From Nannocystis sp. RBIL2 (GTDB lineage Bacteria > Myxococcota_A > Polyangia > Nannocystales > Nannocystaceae): a stretch of DNA of 64,000 bases. A model generated the notes under the pieces. It was not told the origin of the DNA and did no database searches. It was given only the letters and a program-made list of their open reading frames with translations. Both the position numbers and the translations under genes were made by a program. The stretch spans positions 1,574,151-1,638,150 of the forward strand of contig NZ_JAPNJW010000002.1 of the NCBI RefSeq assembly GCF_026626745.1. The letters run 5' to 3'. Shown here piece by piece: positions 42,175 to 51,306 of the stretch (positions within the stretch are counted from its first letter, which is position 1; every line of letters starts with the position of its first letter).

Positions 42175-42801
42175 ATGCACCGCCTCGCCCCGCTCCTCAC
42201 GCTCCTCGCCTGCGAGGAGCTGCCGCGCACCTACAGCAGCGCCGGCCCGGCCCAGCTCCTGTTCGCCGACCGCTTCGACGGCTCCGAGCTCGGCCCCTCC
42301 TGGAAATCGACCGGCCCGGGCGCGCGCCTGGAAAACGGCGAGCTCGTCACCGAGGGTCTGCGCAACCACCCGCTGTGGCTGACCCTGCCGCTGCCTGACA
42401 ACGTGCGCGTCGAGTTCGACGCCCGCGCCGCCACCGACGAGGGCGACATCAAGGTCGAGCTCGCGGGTGACGGCAAGAGCTTCGCGCGCAGCGCCAGCTA
42501 CACCGCCACCGGCTACGTCATCATCTTCGGCGGCTGGAACAACACCACCAGCGCGATCGTCCGCCGCGACGAGCACGGCGGCGATCGCAAGACCACCCAG
42601 TCGCTCAAGGTCGAGGCCGACAAGCGTTACCACTTCGCCATCACACGCCGCGACGGCGCGATCCGGTGGGAGCTCGACGGCCAGGAGGTCCTCGCCTATG
42701 ACGACCCCGAGCCGCTGACCGGCCCCGCCCAGCGTCACTTCGCCTTCGGCGGCTGGGAGGCCCGCGTCGCCTTCGACAACCTCGAGGTGTTCGCGCTGTG
42801 A
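42175..42801 (+). CDS. Lipoprotein with LamG/concanavalin-like domain
   Basis: The 208-aa product has a minimal lipoprotein signal (MHRLAPLLTLLAC) and a beta-rich domain with LLFADRFDGSELGPSWKS, VRFEFDA-like strand, GYVIIFGGWNN and IRWELDGQEVLAY, the layout of jelly-roll carbohydrate-binding/DUF1961-like domains. It probably binds polysaccharide at the surface, by family analogy. ATG 42175 is chosen for its signal; an upstream in-frame ATG (41968) overlaps the TPR gene. The next gene overlaps its stop by GTGA. Confidence 0.78.
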   Translation: MHRLAPLLTLLACEELPRTYSSAGPAQLLFADRFDGSELGPSWKSTGPGARLENGELVTEGLRNHPLWLTLPLPDNVRVEFDARAATDEGDIKVELAGDGKSFARSASYTATGYVIIFGGWNNTTSAIVRRDEHGGDRKTTQSLKVEADKRYHFAITRRDGAIRWELDGQEVLAYDDPEPLTGPAQRHFAFGGWEARVAFDNLEVFAL

Positions 42802-43295
42802 CGGCCTCGGTCTTCAAGTACGCCGACCTCCTCGCCGACGGCGGCCACTTCGCCGAGCCCTACCCCGACGACCTCGACTGGAGCGACCCCGAAGGCCTGG
42901 GTGAGTGGGAGGACCAGGTCCACCACCGCTTCGTGTTCCACGACGACAACAACTTCGAGTACCTCTACTACGGCGTGAGCAACAATCACGTCGAGTACGA
43001 AGTGTGGTGCGGCACCTACCGCCTCGCGGACGACGTCGTGCACTTCCGGCGCACCCAGGTGTGGTCCTGGGTGTTCGGCAAATGGATGGACGGGGAGACC
43101 CCCGCGGAGTTCGACCCGAACGTCGAGACCTTCGCCGTCTCTCTCACCCGCGACGCCGGCGGCCTGCGCTTCGACCTCGACGAGTGCACCTTCCGCCCGC
43201 TCCGCGACTGCCCTGCCATCGAGCCGATGCTCGACGACGTGCGCCAGCGGATCCAGGAGTGCATCTCCCGCGTGCGCGCGCACTACGGGCTGTAG
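42798..43295 (+). CDS. Unrecognised small acidic protein, coupled to lipoprotein
   Basis: The 165-aa product starts with GTG 42798, inside the stop of the lipoprotein gene. It is acidic and aromatic-rich (HHRFVFHDDNNFEYLYYGVS, VWSWVFGKWMDG) and has no signal peptide or motif I know. Coupling suggests a joint role with the lipoprotein, but the absence of a signal places it in the cytoplasm. The codon bias supports coding. Confidence 0.7.
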   Translation: MTASVFKYADLLADGGHFAEPYPDDLDWSDPEGLGEWEDQVHHRFVFHDDNNFEYLYYGVSNNHVEYEVWCGTYRLADDVVHFRRTQVWSWVFGKWMDGETPAEFDPNVETFAVSLTRDAGGLRFDLDECTFRPLRDCPAIEPMLDDVRQRIQECISRVRAHYGL

Positions 43296-43516
43296 CGCAG
43301 CGGGCCGGCGCGACGGCTCCCAGGCAAGTCCATCACAGTCGCCGCCCGACCTCACCGCAGGCGGCGACCTCCCTGGATCGGCGCGCCGACGCACTCACTC
43401 CGTGAGAAGCGCAAGTACATCACCTCGTCGGATCCCAGTACCTCCATTCCACCACGAGCGACCCTGCACGGCTCGCGGCTCTCGGAACTCCGACCGATCA
43501 TGGCTGTCCGGCCCAT

Positions 43517-44128
43517 ATGCCTCCTCCTCGTGCGCTTCTCGCCCTGGTCGTGACTTTCTCGGGTTGTCTCACCGCGATCGGGTGTACGCCGCCGAGCGAA
43601 ACGACGCCCACGTCGACGCCCGCCCACCCCGCGCCACCTCCTGCAGCAGTCGAAGCCGCGCCGACGCCCGCCGAACCAGTGCGACCTCCCGACGCCGTCG
43701 AGGCCGCACCGGCGCCCCCCGTCGTCGAGGCCGCGCCGCCCGCCCCGCCTGATCTACCCGCACCGGCGAGCGCGGCGCCCGAACCCTCGAAGGAGCTCAC
43801 GGTGCTCGCCCGGCTCGTCGATCGGAAGAGCGCCCCGCATTGTGGGGTCATGCACGTCAAGCTCGTGATGCGCTACGAGGTCCTCGAAGTCATCGAGGGG
43901 ACCTATGCCGAGCAGGACCTGTACGTCGCGCACAGCTGCCCCGAGATGGGCGCGGACCGCTGCCGGAAGCTGCCGGGCGAGGCCCTGCGTCGCTTCAAAG
44001 CCGGCGATGTCCACCGAATGCGCGTACATCAGCCCAGGTGGGGCTCGTACGTCGACGTCTTCACCGACAAGCGACTGCCGCGATACTACGCCCGCTGCGC
44101 CAACCTCGTCCCGCCCGAATCGCCGTGA
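43517..44128 (+). CDS. Pro/Ala-rich lipoprotein
   Basis: The 203-aa product has a signal with LTAIGC, a Pro/Ala/Glu linker to about residue 90 and a small C-terminal domain starting ELTVLARLVDRKSAPHCGVMH with four more Cys. Such domains appear in many myxobacterial lipoproteins of unknown role. The start ATG 43517 is preceded by no clear ribosome binding site. Confidence 0.7.
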   Translation: MPPPRALLALVVTFSGCLTAIGCTPPSETTPTSTPAHPAPPPAAVEAAPTPAEPVRPPDAVEAAPAPPVVEAAPPAPPDLPAPASAAPEPSKELTVLARLVDRKSAPHCGVMHVKLVMRYEVLEVIEGTYAEQDLYVAHSCPEMGADRCRKLPGEALRRFKAGDVHRMRVHQPRWGSYVDVFTDKRLPRYYARCANLVPPESP

Positions 44129-44218
44129 TCGCGCGGCGCGACGGCCCGAGCACGCCGACCTGAGGGCAAGCTCGCGACCTCGGGCGACTCACGCCCAGCG
44201 CACGACCCTCGCCGCCCC

Positions 44219-44488
44219 TCACCCCGCTTCGAAGCCGACCTCGTCGACGTAGCACCAGAACCACCGCTCGCCCGGCTCGAGCGAGCGGACGATCGCGTGC
44301 TGCGTCTCGTGGAAGTGCGCCGTCGCGTGCTTGTTCTTCGACGAGTCGCAGCAGCCGACCTTGCCGCAGGTCATGCACAGGCGCAGGTGGACCCATGCGT
44401 CGCCGAGCTTGAGGCACTCCTCGCAGCCGCGGGTGTGCGGTTGGACGTCTTGGATCTGATCGAGGTGGGAACAAATCTCATTCGCCAT
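44219..44488 (-). CDS. UBP-type zinc-finger protein
   Basis: The 89-aa product has the zf-UBP pattern: CSHL near the N-terminus, GCEECLKLGDAWVHLRLCMTCG, CCDSSKNKHATAHFHETQHAIV and an aromatic WFWCYVDE end. In eukaryotes such fingers bind ubiquitin C-termini; bacterial copies occur next to flavoprotein reductases, as here. The start 44488 has a perfect AAGGAG 5 nt upstream. It lies 25 bp after the TrxR-like gene and is likely cotranscribed. Confidence 0.88.
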   Translation of the reverse strand: MANEICSHLDQIQDVQPHTRGCEECLKLGDAWVHLRLCMTCGKVGCCDSSKNKHATAHFHETQHAIVRSLEPGERWFWCYVDEVGFEAG

Positions 44489-44513
44489 GACGACTCCTTC
44501 TTGACGCCTGGCC

Positions 44514-46181
44514 TCACTCGGCCAGCGCGCGGTGGATCATCTGCACGCAGATCGAGCCCTCGCCGACCGCCGAGGCCACGCGCTTCACGTTACCCGAGCG
44601 GACATCGCCCACCGCGAACACGTTGGGCAGGCTCGTCTCGAGCAGGTACGGCGCGCGTCGCCACGGCCGCTGGGCCAGCTCTGCGGGCGACAGGTCGGGG
44701 CCGGTCTTGACGAACCCCGCCGGGTCGAGCGCCACGCAGCCCTCGAGCCAGCCCGTGTTGGGGCGCGCGCCGGCCATCGAGAACACGTGGCGGATCGGCC
44801 GCGTCTCGCTCGAGCCGTCCTTGCGGTTGACCCATCGGACCTGCTCGAGGCTCGTCTCCCCGAACATCTCCACGATCTCCGTGTACGGTCGCAGCGTGAT
44901 CTTCTGGTGCTCCTCGATCCGGCGGATCAGGTAGCGCGACATGCTGTCGGCCAGCCCGCTCGCGCGCACCAGGATGTGGACGTGGCGCACCGACTCGGCC
45001 AGGAACACCGCCGCCTGCCCGGCCGAGTTGCCGCCCCCGACCACGATCACCTCCTCGCCCGAGCACAGCTGCGCCTCCATCTGGGTCGCCCCGTAGTAGA
45101 CCCCGTCGCCCTCGAAGCGGTGCAGGTCGGGCACCCCGAGCCGCCGGTACTCCGCCCCGGTGGCCAGGATGATCGACCGCGCCTGCACCGAGCCCTGCGC
45201 CCCGAGCTCGATCACGTACGGCGTGCGCGAGCAGTCGAGCCGGACCGCCGCCATCGCCACCGCCACGTGGGCCCCGAACTTCTGCGCCTGCGTCAGCGCG
45301 CGGCCGGCCAGCGCCTGTCCCGAAATACCTGTCGGAAAGCCCAGGTAGTTCTCGATCTTCGACGACGAGCCCGCCTGTCCGCCCGGCGCGTTGCGCTCGA
45401 TCACCAGCACGTCGAGCCCCTCCGACGCCGCGTAGACCGCCGCCGCCAGCCCGGCCGGCCCCGCGCCGATCACCACCACGTCGCGCAGCACGCTGCGGTC
45501 GACGTCCGCGTTGAAGCCGAGGCAGCGGGCGACCTCCTCGGTGGTCGGGTTGCGCAGCACCACGTTGCCGCGGCAGATGATCACCGGCACCTCGTCGACC
45601 CCGACCTGGAACTGGTCGAGCAGCCCCGCGACGTCGGCGTCGCGCTCGACGTCGATGTACGAGAACGGGTGGCCGTTGCGGGTCAGGAACTCCTTCAGCC
45701 GCAGCGTCGCCGGCGAGTGGACCGAGCCGACCAGGACCGCGTCGCTGCCGTTGTGGGCGATCAGGCTGACGCGGCGGAGGATGAACGCGCGCATCAGCAG
45801 CTCGCCGACCTCGGCCTCGACCTGGACGATGTGGCGCAGCCCCTCGCGGTCGACCTCCAGCAGCTCGCCCGGCTCGCCGACCCGCGCGCGCACCAGGCTC
45901 GGGCGGCCGGTCAGCATGTTGATCTCGCCGGTGAACTGCCCGGGCTCGTGGATCACCACCGGATGCTCGACCCCGTCGAAGCCCGGCTGCACCACCTCGA
46001 GCGTGCCCGAGAGGACCACGAAGAAGTTGGTGCCGATCTCGCCGTGCTCGAACACGATCTCGCCGGCTCGCGTCGGGCGGCGGCGGCCGTAGCGGCACAG
46101 CCGGGACTGCTGCGCCGGCGTGAGCCGCGGGAAGGTCGCCTCGCGTCGCTGGGCCGACGGATCGTTCGGGAGGGTCGTCAT
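44514..46181 (-). CDS. Thioredoxin-reductase-like flavoprotein with cNMP-binding and glutaredoxin-like domains
   Basis: The 555-aa product has an N-terminal cyclic-nucleotide-binding domain (about 15-135: GEIVFEHGEIGTNFFVVLSG), a glutaredoxin/thioredoxin-like domain (about 145-225) without a CxxC, and a TrxR-type FAD/NAD(P)H module with GAGPAGLAAA and GGGNSAGQAA. Where TrxR has the redox CATC motif, this protein reads YGATQMEAQLC, so the disulphide is absent. It therefore cannot reduce thioredoxin in the usual way. The zf-UBP protein follows it; the same pair recurs in many bacteria. A 14-bp-unit array lies near residue 280. Confidence 0.88.
   Translation of the reverse strand: MTTLPNDPSAQRREATFPRLTPAQQSRLCRYGRRRPTRAGEIVFEHGEIGTNFFVVLSGTLEVVQPGFDGVEHPVVIHEPGQFTGEINMLTGRPSLVRARVGEPGELLEVDREGLRHIVQVEAEVGELLMRAFILRRVSLIAHNGSDAVLVGSVHSPATLRLKEFLTRNGHPFSYIDVERDADVAGLLDQFQVGVDEVPVIICRGNVVLRNPTTEEVARCLGFNADVDRSVLRDVVVIGAGPAGLAAAVYAASEGLDVLVIERNAPGGQAGSSSKIENYLGFPTGISGQALAGRALTQAQKFGAHVAVAMAAVRLDCSRTPYVIELGAQGSVQARSIILATGAEYRRLGVPDLHRFEGDGVYYGATQMEAQLCSGEEVIVVGGGNSAGQAAVFLAESVRHVHILVRASGLADSMSRYLIRRIEEHQKITLRPYTEIVEMFGETSLEQVRWVNRKDGSSETRPIRHVFSMAGARPNTGWLEGCVALDPAGFVKTGPDLSPAELAQRPWRRAPYLLETSLPNVFAVGDVRSGNVKRVASAVGEGSICVQMIHRALAE
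45314..45355. repeat. 14-bp-unit repeat array, 3 units
   Basis: Units at 45314 (CCTGTCC), 45328 (CCTGTCG) and 45342 (CAGGTAG), inside the flavoprotein gene. Confidence 0.6.
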
Positions 46182-46379
46182 GCGCCGCGCAGTCTACCGC
46201 GAACGCGCGGGCTCGCCCGGGCCGCGCGCGATCGTTGCACCCGCACGCCGGACCCGACCTTGGTCGGGGTGGGCGCCCGGCCCGCGATCGGGCCCAGGCC
46301 GCACCCGCGGACCCTCGCAGGCGGAGCGCTGCCGGCGGTTGAAAGCCCGCCCTCACCGCACTAGCCTGCCGACGCCCGC

Positions 46380-47219
46380 ATGAAGCTCTGGGCCCTCAGC
46401 GATCTCCACGTCGGTCACCGCCGCAACCGCGAGCTGCTCGAGAACCTGTCCCCGCGGCCAGGTGACTGGCTCATCGTCGGCGGCGACGTCGGCGAGACCG
46501 GCGATCACATGCAGTGGGCCTTCGACCTGCTGCAGCCGCGCTTCGCCAGGCTGTTGTGGGTGCCCGGCAACCACGAGCTGTGGACCACCGAGGAGCGAGG
46601 CGTCCGCCTCGGCGGCGCCGACAAGCTGGCCGCGCTGTGCGAGCTGTGCCGCGGCCGCGGCGTCGTCAGCGTCGACGACCCGTGGCCCGTGTGGCCCGGC
46701 GACGGAGGCCCGCACACCCTCGCGCTGCTCGCCCTCCTCTACGACTACACCTTCGCCCCCGCCGGCATGGATCGGGCCGCAGCGATCGCCTGGGCCGCCG
46801 ACGACGGCGTCCTCGCCGCCGACGAGGCGCGCCTCGATCCGCACCCGTTCGCCGACATCGTCGCCTGGTCCGCCGAGCGCGTGCGCACCGCCGCGGCGCG
46901 CCTCGAGCTCGCGCGGGCGCACCCGACGATCCTCGTCAACCACTGGCCGCTGCGCGACGACCTCATCTTCATCCCGCGCGTGCCGCGGTACCGCCCGTGG
47001 TGCGGCACGCGAGCGACGCACGACTGGCACCGCCGCTACGGCGCGCGCGTGGTCGTCAGCGGCCACCTGCACACGCGGCGCACCGACTGGATCGACGGCG
47101 TGCGCTTCGAGGAGGTCTCGCTCGGTTATCCGCGCGAGCAACGGCCCGGCATGATCGCCGACGCCTATCTGCGCCAGATCTTGCCCGAGCCGACGGCTTG
47201 CACTACCGAGCGGCGCTGA
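46380..47219 (+). CDS. Metallophosphoesterase
   Basis: The 279-aa product shows all calcineurin-like motifs in order: DLHVGH (8-13), GGDVGE, GNHELW, NHWPLR and GHLHTRR. It is a cytoplasmic two-metal hydrolase of unknown phosphoester substrate. ATG 46380; a 2-unit 14-bp repeat lies at 46445, encoding NLSPRPGDW. Confidence 0.88.
   Translation: MKLWALSDLHVGHRRNRELLENLSPRPGDWLIVGGDVGETGDHMQWAFDLLQPRFARLLWVPGNHELWTTEERGVRLGGADKLAALCELCRGRGVVSVDDPWPVWPGDGGPHTLALLALLYDYTFAPAGMDRAAAIAWAADDGVLAADEARLDPHPFADIVAWSAERVRTAAARLELARAHPTILVNHWPLRDDLIFIPRVPRYRPWCGTRATHDWHRRYGARVVVSGHLHTRRTDWIDGVRFEEVSLGYPREQRPGMIADAYLRQILPEPTACTTERR
46445..46472. repeat. 14-bp-unit repeat array, 2 units
   Basis: CCTGTCC (46445) and CAGGTGA (46459) at the 5' part of the phosphoesterase gene. 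Confidence 0.5.
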
Positions 47220-47305
47220 AACGTCGCACGCGTATGAGCGCCCGCAATTTCGCCGCGTCCCTGCGAGCGTTGCCGCGGCCGCGCGGCGCGGGGTATCCTG
47301 CGCGC

Positions 47306-47719
47306 ATGAGCCAGGCGGAGGTCTACGCCGAGTTCCTGCGCGCCGAGGGCTTCCGGCCCGTCGTCGACGACGCCGGCGACCTCGTGTTCAAGTGCGAGGG
47401 CCGCTACTACTGCGTCACCGTCGACGACGACGATCCGCTGTACTTCCGCCTCGTGTTCCCCAACTTCTGGGGCCTCGAGAGCGAGGCGGAGCGTCACTGG
47501 GCGCGGATCGCCGCCGCCGAGGTCACCGCCGAATTCAAGGTCGTCAAGGTCTACCCGCAGCACGACGACATGCAGGCCGCCACCGAGCTGTTCCTCGCCG
47601 CCGAGGGCGACTTCCGCCTCGTGTTCGAGCGCTGCATCGCCGCCCTCCAGGGCGCAGTCCGCCGCTTCTGCGAGCTGATGGAGCGCGGCCCGAGGCTGCG
47701 CCTGGTCGAAGAGACATAA
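47306..47719 (+). CDS. YbjN-like small protein
   Basis: The 137-aa product (ATG 47306) has the layout of YbjN/type-III-chaperone-like folds: a short helix (QAEVYAEFLRAEGFRPVVDD), beta strands DLVFKCEGRYYCVTVD and YFRLVFPNFWG, then helices. These proteins bind partners rather than catalyse. The assignment is by general pattern and moderate. Confidence 0.65.
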   Translation: MSQAEVYAEFLRAEGFRPVVDDAGDLVFKCEGRYYCVTVDDDDPLYFRLVFPNFWGLESEAERHWARIAAAEVTAEFKVVKVYPQHDDMQAATELFLAAEGDFRLVFERCIAALQGAVRRFCELMERGPRLRLVEET

Positions 47720-47847
47720 CGCATCCCGGCCGGGCCCAGCCGCCGGGGCCACGCCACGCCTCGCGTCCTCGCCCTGCCCCGTCCCGCGCCTCCGCGGCCG
47801 CGACCTCGCGCGCCCCGCCCCTCGTCCTGGTACCCTCGGCGCCACCC

Positions 47848-48579
47848 GTGACGCTCTTCGACCGCCTCCGCCGCCTCCGCGACGACCGCCGCTGGCGCCA
47901 GCAGTACCCCGACTTCGAACCTGGCTTTCGGGCCATCCACGATCGCGCCCGGCCGTACACCATGACCTCGACCGAGCGGATGTACGCGCTGTACCAGGCG
48001 GTGCGTCACGTCCACCGCGCCGGCATCGGCGGCGCCTTCGTCGAGTGCGGCGTGTGGAAGGGCGGCAGCGCCATGGTCGCCGCCCTCACCTTCCAGGAGC
48101 TCGGCGACCGCGAGCGCGACCTCTTCCTCTACGACACCTACGAGGGCATGAGCGAGCCGACCGCGCGCGACGTCTCGTTCAAGGACCAGGCCCCGCTCGG
48201 CCAGTGGGACAAGATCAAGGGCACCGACCACAAGGTCTTCTGCGCCAACAGCCTCGCCGACGCCACCGCCAGCCTCGGCACCACCGGCTACCCGCGCGAG
48301 CACGTGCACTTCGTCATGGGCAAGGTCGAGGACACCATCCCGAACACCCTGCCCCACGCGATCGCCATCCTCCGCCTCGACACCGACTGGTACGAGTCCA
48401 CCCGTCACGAGCTCGTCCACCTCTACCCCCGCCTCGCCCGCGGCGGCGTCCTCATCGTCGACGACTACGGCCACTGGCGCGGCGCTCGCGAGGCCGTCGA
48501 CGGCTACTTCGCCGAGCACGGCGGCGCCCCGCTGCTGCACCGCATCGACTACACCGGCCGGATCGCCGTCAAGCCGTAG
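47848..48579 (+). CDS. TylF/MycF-type macrocin O-methyltransferase family
   Basis: The 243-aa product has RMYALYQAVRHVH, GAFVECGVWKGGSAMVAAL, LYDTYEGMSEPT, LRLDTDWYESTRHEL and LIVDDYGHW, all signatures of the TylF family. These enzymes methylate sugar hydroxyls, with Mg2+ bound by the Asp residues. GTG 47848 is the most likely start. The gene stands alone, not in a macrolide cluster, so the target may be a surface glycan. Confidence 0.85.
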   Translation: MTLFDRLRRLRDDRRWRQQYPDFEPGFRAIHDRARPYTMTSTERMYALYQAVRHVHRAGIGGAFVECGVWKGGSAMVAALTFQELGDRERDLFLYDTYEGMSEPTARDVSFKDQAPLGQWDKIKGTDHKVFCANSLADATASLGTTGYPREHVHFVMGKVEDTIPNTLPHAIAILRLDTDWYESTRHELVHLYPRLARGGVLIVDDYGHWRGAREAVDGYFAEHGGAPLLHRIDYTGRIAVKP

Positions 48580-48595
48580 CGGCTGGCCTTTGCGG

Positions 48596-48665
48596 CATGT
48601 CCCTCACGACATGCCGCCGAGGCCATGTCCTCACGGGCATGTCCTTCCGGCCAGCCCGTGAACCC
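48596..48665. repeat. 14-bp-unit repeat array, 5 units
   Basis: Units at 48596, 48610, 48624, 48638 and 48652 in exact 14-bp register, in the gap between the convergent methyltransferase and amphi-Trp genes. Confidence 0.8.
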
Positions 48666-48666
48666 G

Positions 48667-48879
48667 TCACCGCCGCCAGCGCAGCTGGAGCTCGAGCTCT
48701 TCCTCGTCGCCTGCCGCCTCGTGCTCGATCGACAGCGCCGCGTCGCGCGGCACGTTGAAGCGCGCCCCTGCGACCTGGATCCGGAACGACTCGCCGCGCT
48801 CGATCGCGTCGGCCAGGCGGCGCAGGGTCTCGACGAAGGTCTCGGGGCTGCAGTTGCGTTCGACGTCGCGGTCGGCCAT
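48667..48879 (-). CDS. amphi-Trp domain protein
   Basis: The 70-aa product (MADRDVERNCSPETFVETLR...) matches the small amphi-Trp domain with its ERGESFRIQV and AALSIEHE strands and an acidic, Leu-rich end. The function of the family is unknown. A GGGG tract lies upstream of ATG 48879. Convergent with the methyltransferase; the repeat array at 48596 lies in between. Confidence 0.75.
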   Translation of the reverse strand: MADRDVERNCSPETFVETLRRLADAIERGESFRIQVAGARFNVPRDAALSIEHEAAGDEEELELQLRWRR

Positions 48880-48980
48880 CCCCGCCACCCTAGACCATCT
48901 CGCGCCCCGCGGTCCCCGCAGCTGCGCGCCCGTCTCCCGTCCAGCGAGTCGCGGTTCCCCGTTCCTCGCCCCGCCCGCCG

Positions 48981-50222
48981 TCAATCGACGCGCACCGGCA
49001 GCGCCTCGAGCCCGCGCAGCACCGTCGTCTTGCGCCACCGCAGCTGCTCGCGCGGCACCGCCAGGCGCAGCCGCGGGAACCGCGAGACCAGCGTCTCGAG
49101 CGCGATCCGCCCCTCCAGGCGGGCCAGCGGCGCCCCCACGCAGTAGTGGACCCCGTGGCCGAACGCCACGTGGCGGTTGGGCGTGCGCTGCAGGTCGAGC
49201 TCGTCGGCGCGAGGGAACGCCTCCTCGTCGCGGTTGGCCGAGCCGATCAGCGCGGTCACGCGAGCCCCGCGGGGGATCGTGCGCCCGTGCAGCGTGATGT
49301 CCTCGCGGGCGAACCGCGGGCTCGGCATCTGCACCGGGTTGGTGAAGCGCAGCAGCTCCTCGACCGCCGCCGGCGCCAGCTCCGGCTGCGCGCGCAGCAG
49401 CGCCAGCTGCTCCGGGTGCTCGAGCAGCGCCAGAGTCCCGTTGCCGATCAGGTTCACGGTCGTCTCGTGGCCGGCCAGCAGCAGCACGAACAGCATCGCG
49501 GTCAGCTCGGCGTCGCTGAGCTTGTCGTCCTTCTCGCGCGCCTCGATCAGCGCCGACGTCAGGTCGTCGCGCGGCGCCAGCTTGTGCATCGCCACCAGCT
49601 TGCTGAAGAAGCGCGCCAGCTGGACCATGTCCGGCAGCTGCTTGAGCACGTTCATCGGCGACGGGTCCCCGCCCTCGAGGATCCCCGCGATCCACCCGTG
49701 GAAGCGCAGGCGATCGCGGTCGTCGGGCACCCCCATCATCTCCGAGATGATCGTCAGCGGCAGCGGCAGCGCGAAGTCGGCGATCAGGTCGAACTGCCCG
49801 CGGGACGCCGCGCGGGCGAGCAGCTCATCCACCAAGTCCTCGACCCGACGCGTCAGGTTCTCGATCATGCGCGGCGTGAACACCTTGTGGACCAGCCCGC
49901 GCAGCCGGCGGTGGCCCTCGTCGTCCTGGCTCAGCATCGTCTCGCCGAACGCGCGCATGATCTTTGGCACGTACCAGCGATCCATGTCCGACTTGCCGGT
50001 CGCGTTGCGTTGATTGCAGCCCAGCCGCGGGTCGCGGAGCGCCTCCTGCACGTCCACGTAACGCGACACCGCCCACACCTCGCCGCCGAAGCCGTCGACC
50101 GCCAGCGCCAGCGGCCGCTCGCGGCGCAGCCGCGCGTACGTCGGATACGGGTCGGCGCGCATCGCCGGCGACGTCAGGTCGACCTCGATCTCGGACGACT
50201 TCGCTCTCCACAACAGGCGCAT
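48981..50222 (-). CDS. Cytochrome P450
   Basis: The 413-aa product has all P450 marks: I-helix AGHETT, ExxR in EELLR, and the heme loop FGHGVHYCVG with Cys361. It is soluble and close in length to bacterial CYP107-like enzymes. AGGAG lies before ATG 50222. A reductase-like gene ends 31 bp upstream, so the two are likely an operon and the reductase may supply electrons. No adjacent ferredoxin is seen. The substrate is unknown. Confidence 0.95.
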   Translation of the reverse strand: MRLLWRAKSSEIEVDLTSPAMRADPYPTYARLRRERPLALAVDGFGGEVWAVSRYVDVQEALRDPRLGCNQRNATGKSDMDRWYVPKIMRAFGETMLSQDDEGHRRLRGLVHKVFTPRMIENLTRRVEDLVDELLARAASRGQFDLIADFALPLPLTIISEMMGVPDDRDRLRFHGWIAGILEGGDPSPMNVLKQLPDMVQLARFFSKLVAMHKLAPRDDLTSALIEAREKDDKLSDAELTAMLFVLLLAGHETTVNLIGNGTLALLEHPEQLALLRAQPELAPAAVEELLRFTNPVQMPSPRFAREDITLHGRTIPRGARVTALIGSANRDEEAFPRADELDLQRTPNRHVAFGHGVHYCVGAPLARLEGRIALETLVSRFPRLRLAVPREQLRWRKTTVLRGLEALPVRVD

Positions 50223-50253
50223 GACGACTCCTCTCCTCGCAATCGCGCTCGCC

Positions 50254-50967
50254 TCAATCGAGCCCGCGCTTGCCGGGCGACCAGTAGGCCTTCACCTTTT
50301 GCCGGGCATGTGGCGCCGGGCTGGCCTTGAGCGCCGCGCGCAACGACTGGATCGATCGCGCATTCCCGCATAGCACCAGATCGGCGCCGGCGTGGCGGGC
50401 CAGCGCGGCCCGCAGCTGACGCTCGACCGCGAGCAAGTGGTCCGGCCCGCGCCGCACCAGCGTCCGCGGCCCGACGTCGAGCTCCGCCAGCACCGTCTCC
50501 GCCTCGTCCGCGTGCGTCACCTCGAACACGAACGACAGCGGCGCCTCCGGCCCGCGCAGCTCCCGGAGCGCACGCGCCGCGGCGAACGACGTCTCGTCGC
50601 CGAACAGCACCACCGCCGGCGCCAGCGTCGAGAACGGCAGCGACCCCCGCGGCCCGAACACACGCACGCGCTCGCCCGCCGCCGCCGCGCGGCCCCACTG
50701 CGCCCCCGGCTCCTCGCCGTGCAGATACACCAGCAGCGACACCGCCCCGCGCTCGCGGTCCGGGGCAAAGGGCGTGTACGTGCGCGGCCCCGTGCCGGGA
50801 ATCATCACCTGCACCTTGTCGCCGGCGCCGTGGGCCTCGCGCAGGTCCTCGCCGGTCAGCTCGATCCGGCGGAAGTGCGGCGACACCTCGCGCGCCGCGG
50901 TGATCGTCCATTCATGGAAGAACAACCTGGCGACCGCGTCGCCGAGCATCGCCTTCACCGACGCCAT
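50254..50967 (-). CDS. Siderophore-interacting-type flavin reductase
   Basis: The 237-aa product has the FAD-binding RTYTPF motif (RxYxxF), a NAD(P)H-binding half (VVLFGDETSFAAARAL) and a C-terminal ADLVLCGNARSIQSLR, the SIP/ViuB pattern. Such enzymes reduce ferric siderophores. Here it precedes a P450, so electron supply to it is an alternative role. ATG 50967 has AGGAG upstream; a longer in-frame start has no support. Confidence 0.85.
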   Translation of the reverse strand: MASVKAMLGDAVARLFFHEWTITAAREVSPHFRRIELTGEDLREAHGAGDKVQVMIPGTGPRTYTPFAPDRERGAVSLLVYLHGEEPGAQWGRAAAAGERVRVFGPRGSLPFSTLAPAVVLFGDETSFAAARALRELRGPEAPLSFVFEVTHADEAETVLAELDVGPRTLVRRGPDHLLAVERQLRAALARHAGADLVLCGNARSIQSLRAALKASPAPHARQKVKAYWSPGKRGLD

Positions 50968-51306
50968 GACTCTCGCCCTCCTGGCCCGCGAGAGCCTGAC
51001 GTCGGCCAACCCTCGCGCGGAGCTTCCGGCGATTTCGTGGCGAAGGACGTCATCTCTGCAGATCGCAACGGTGAGTTGCAATATGAAAGACCGCCCCGGC
51101 CGACGCAATCGAACTTTCCGCACGCCCCGTCGGGCGCTCGCACGACCCGGACGCAACGCCGCAGCGTGTCGAAGTGTTCATCGACGCCTCTCGGTCCGGC
51201 GGACCCCGACCGCGTTGTGCCGGCCGGCCGCGAGGTGGCCGAGACGCGGGCCGAGAGCACAGCCTGCGCTCGGCACGTGACGCCCTCGGCGACCGCTTCC
51301 GCCGCG
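50968..51306. other. Intergenic stretch, no gene seen
   Basis: About 340 bp upstream of the SIP-P450 operon and downstream of the crystallin-like gene; it should contain the operon promoter. No repeat or RNA is recognised. Confidence 0.4.

Noticed and set aside
49983-49990. Single CATGTCC in the P450 gene
   Set aside because: It is an isolated heptamer in conserved coding sequence with no second unit in register.
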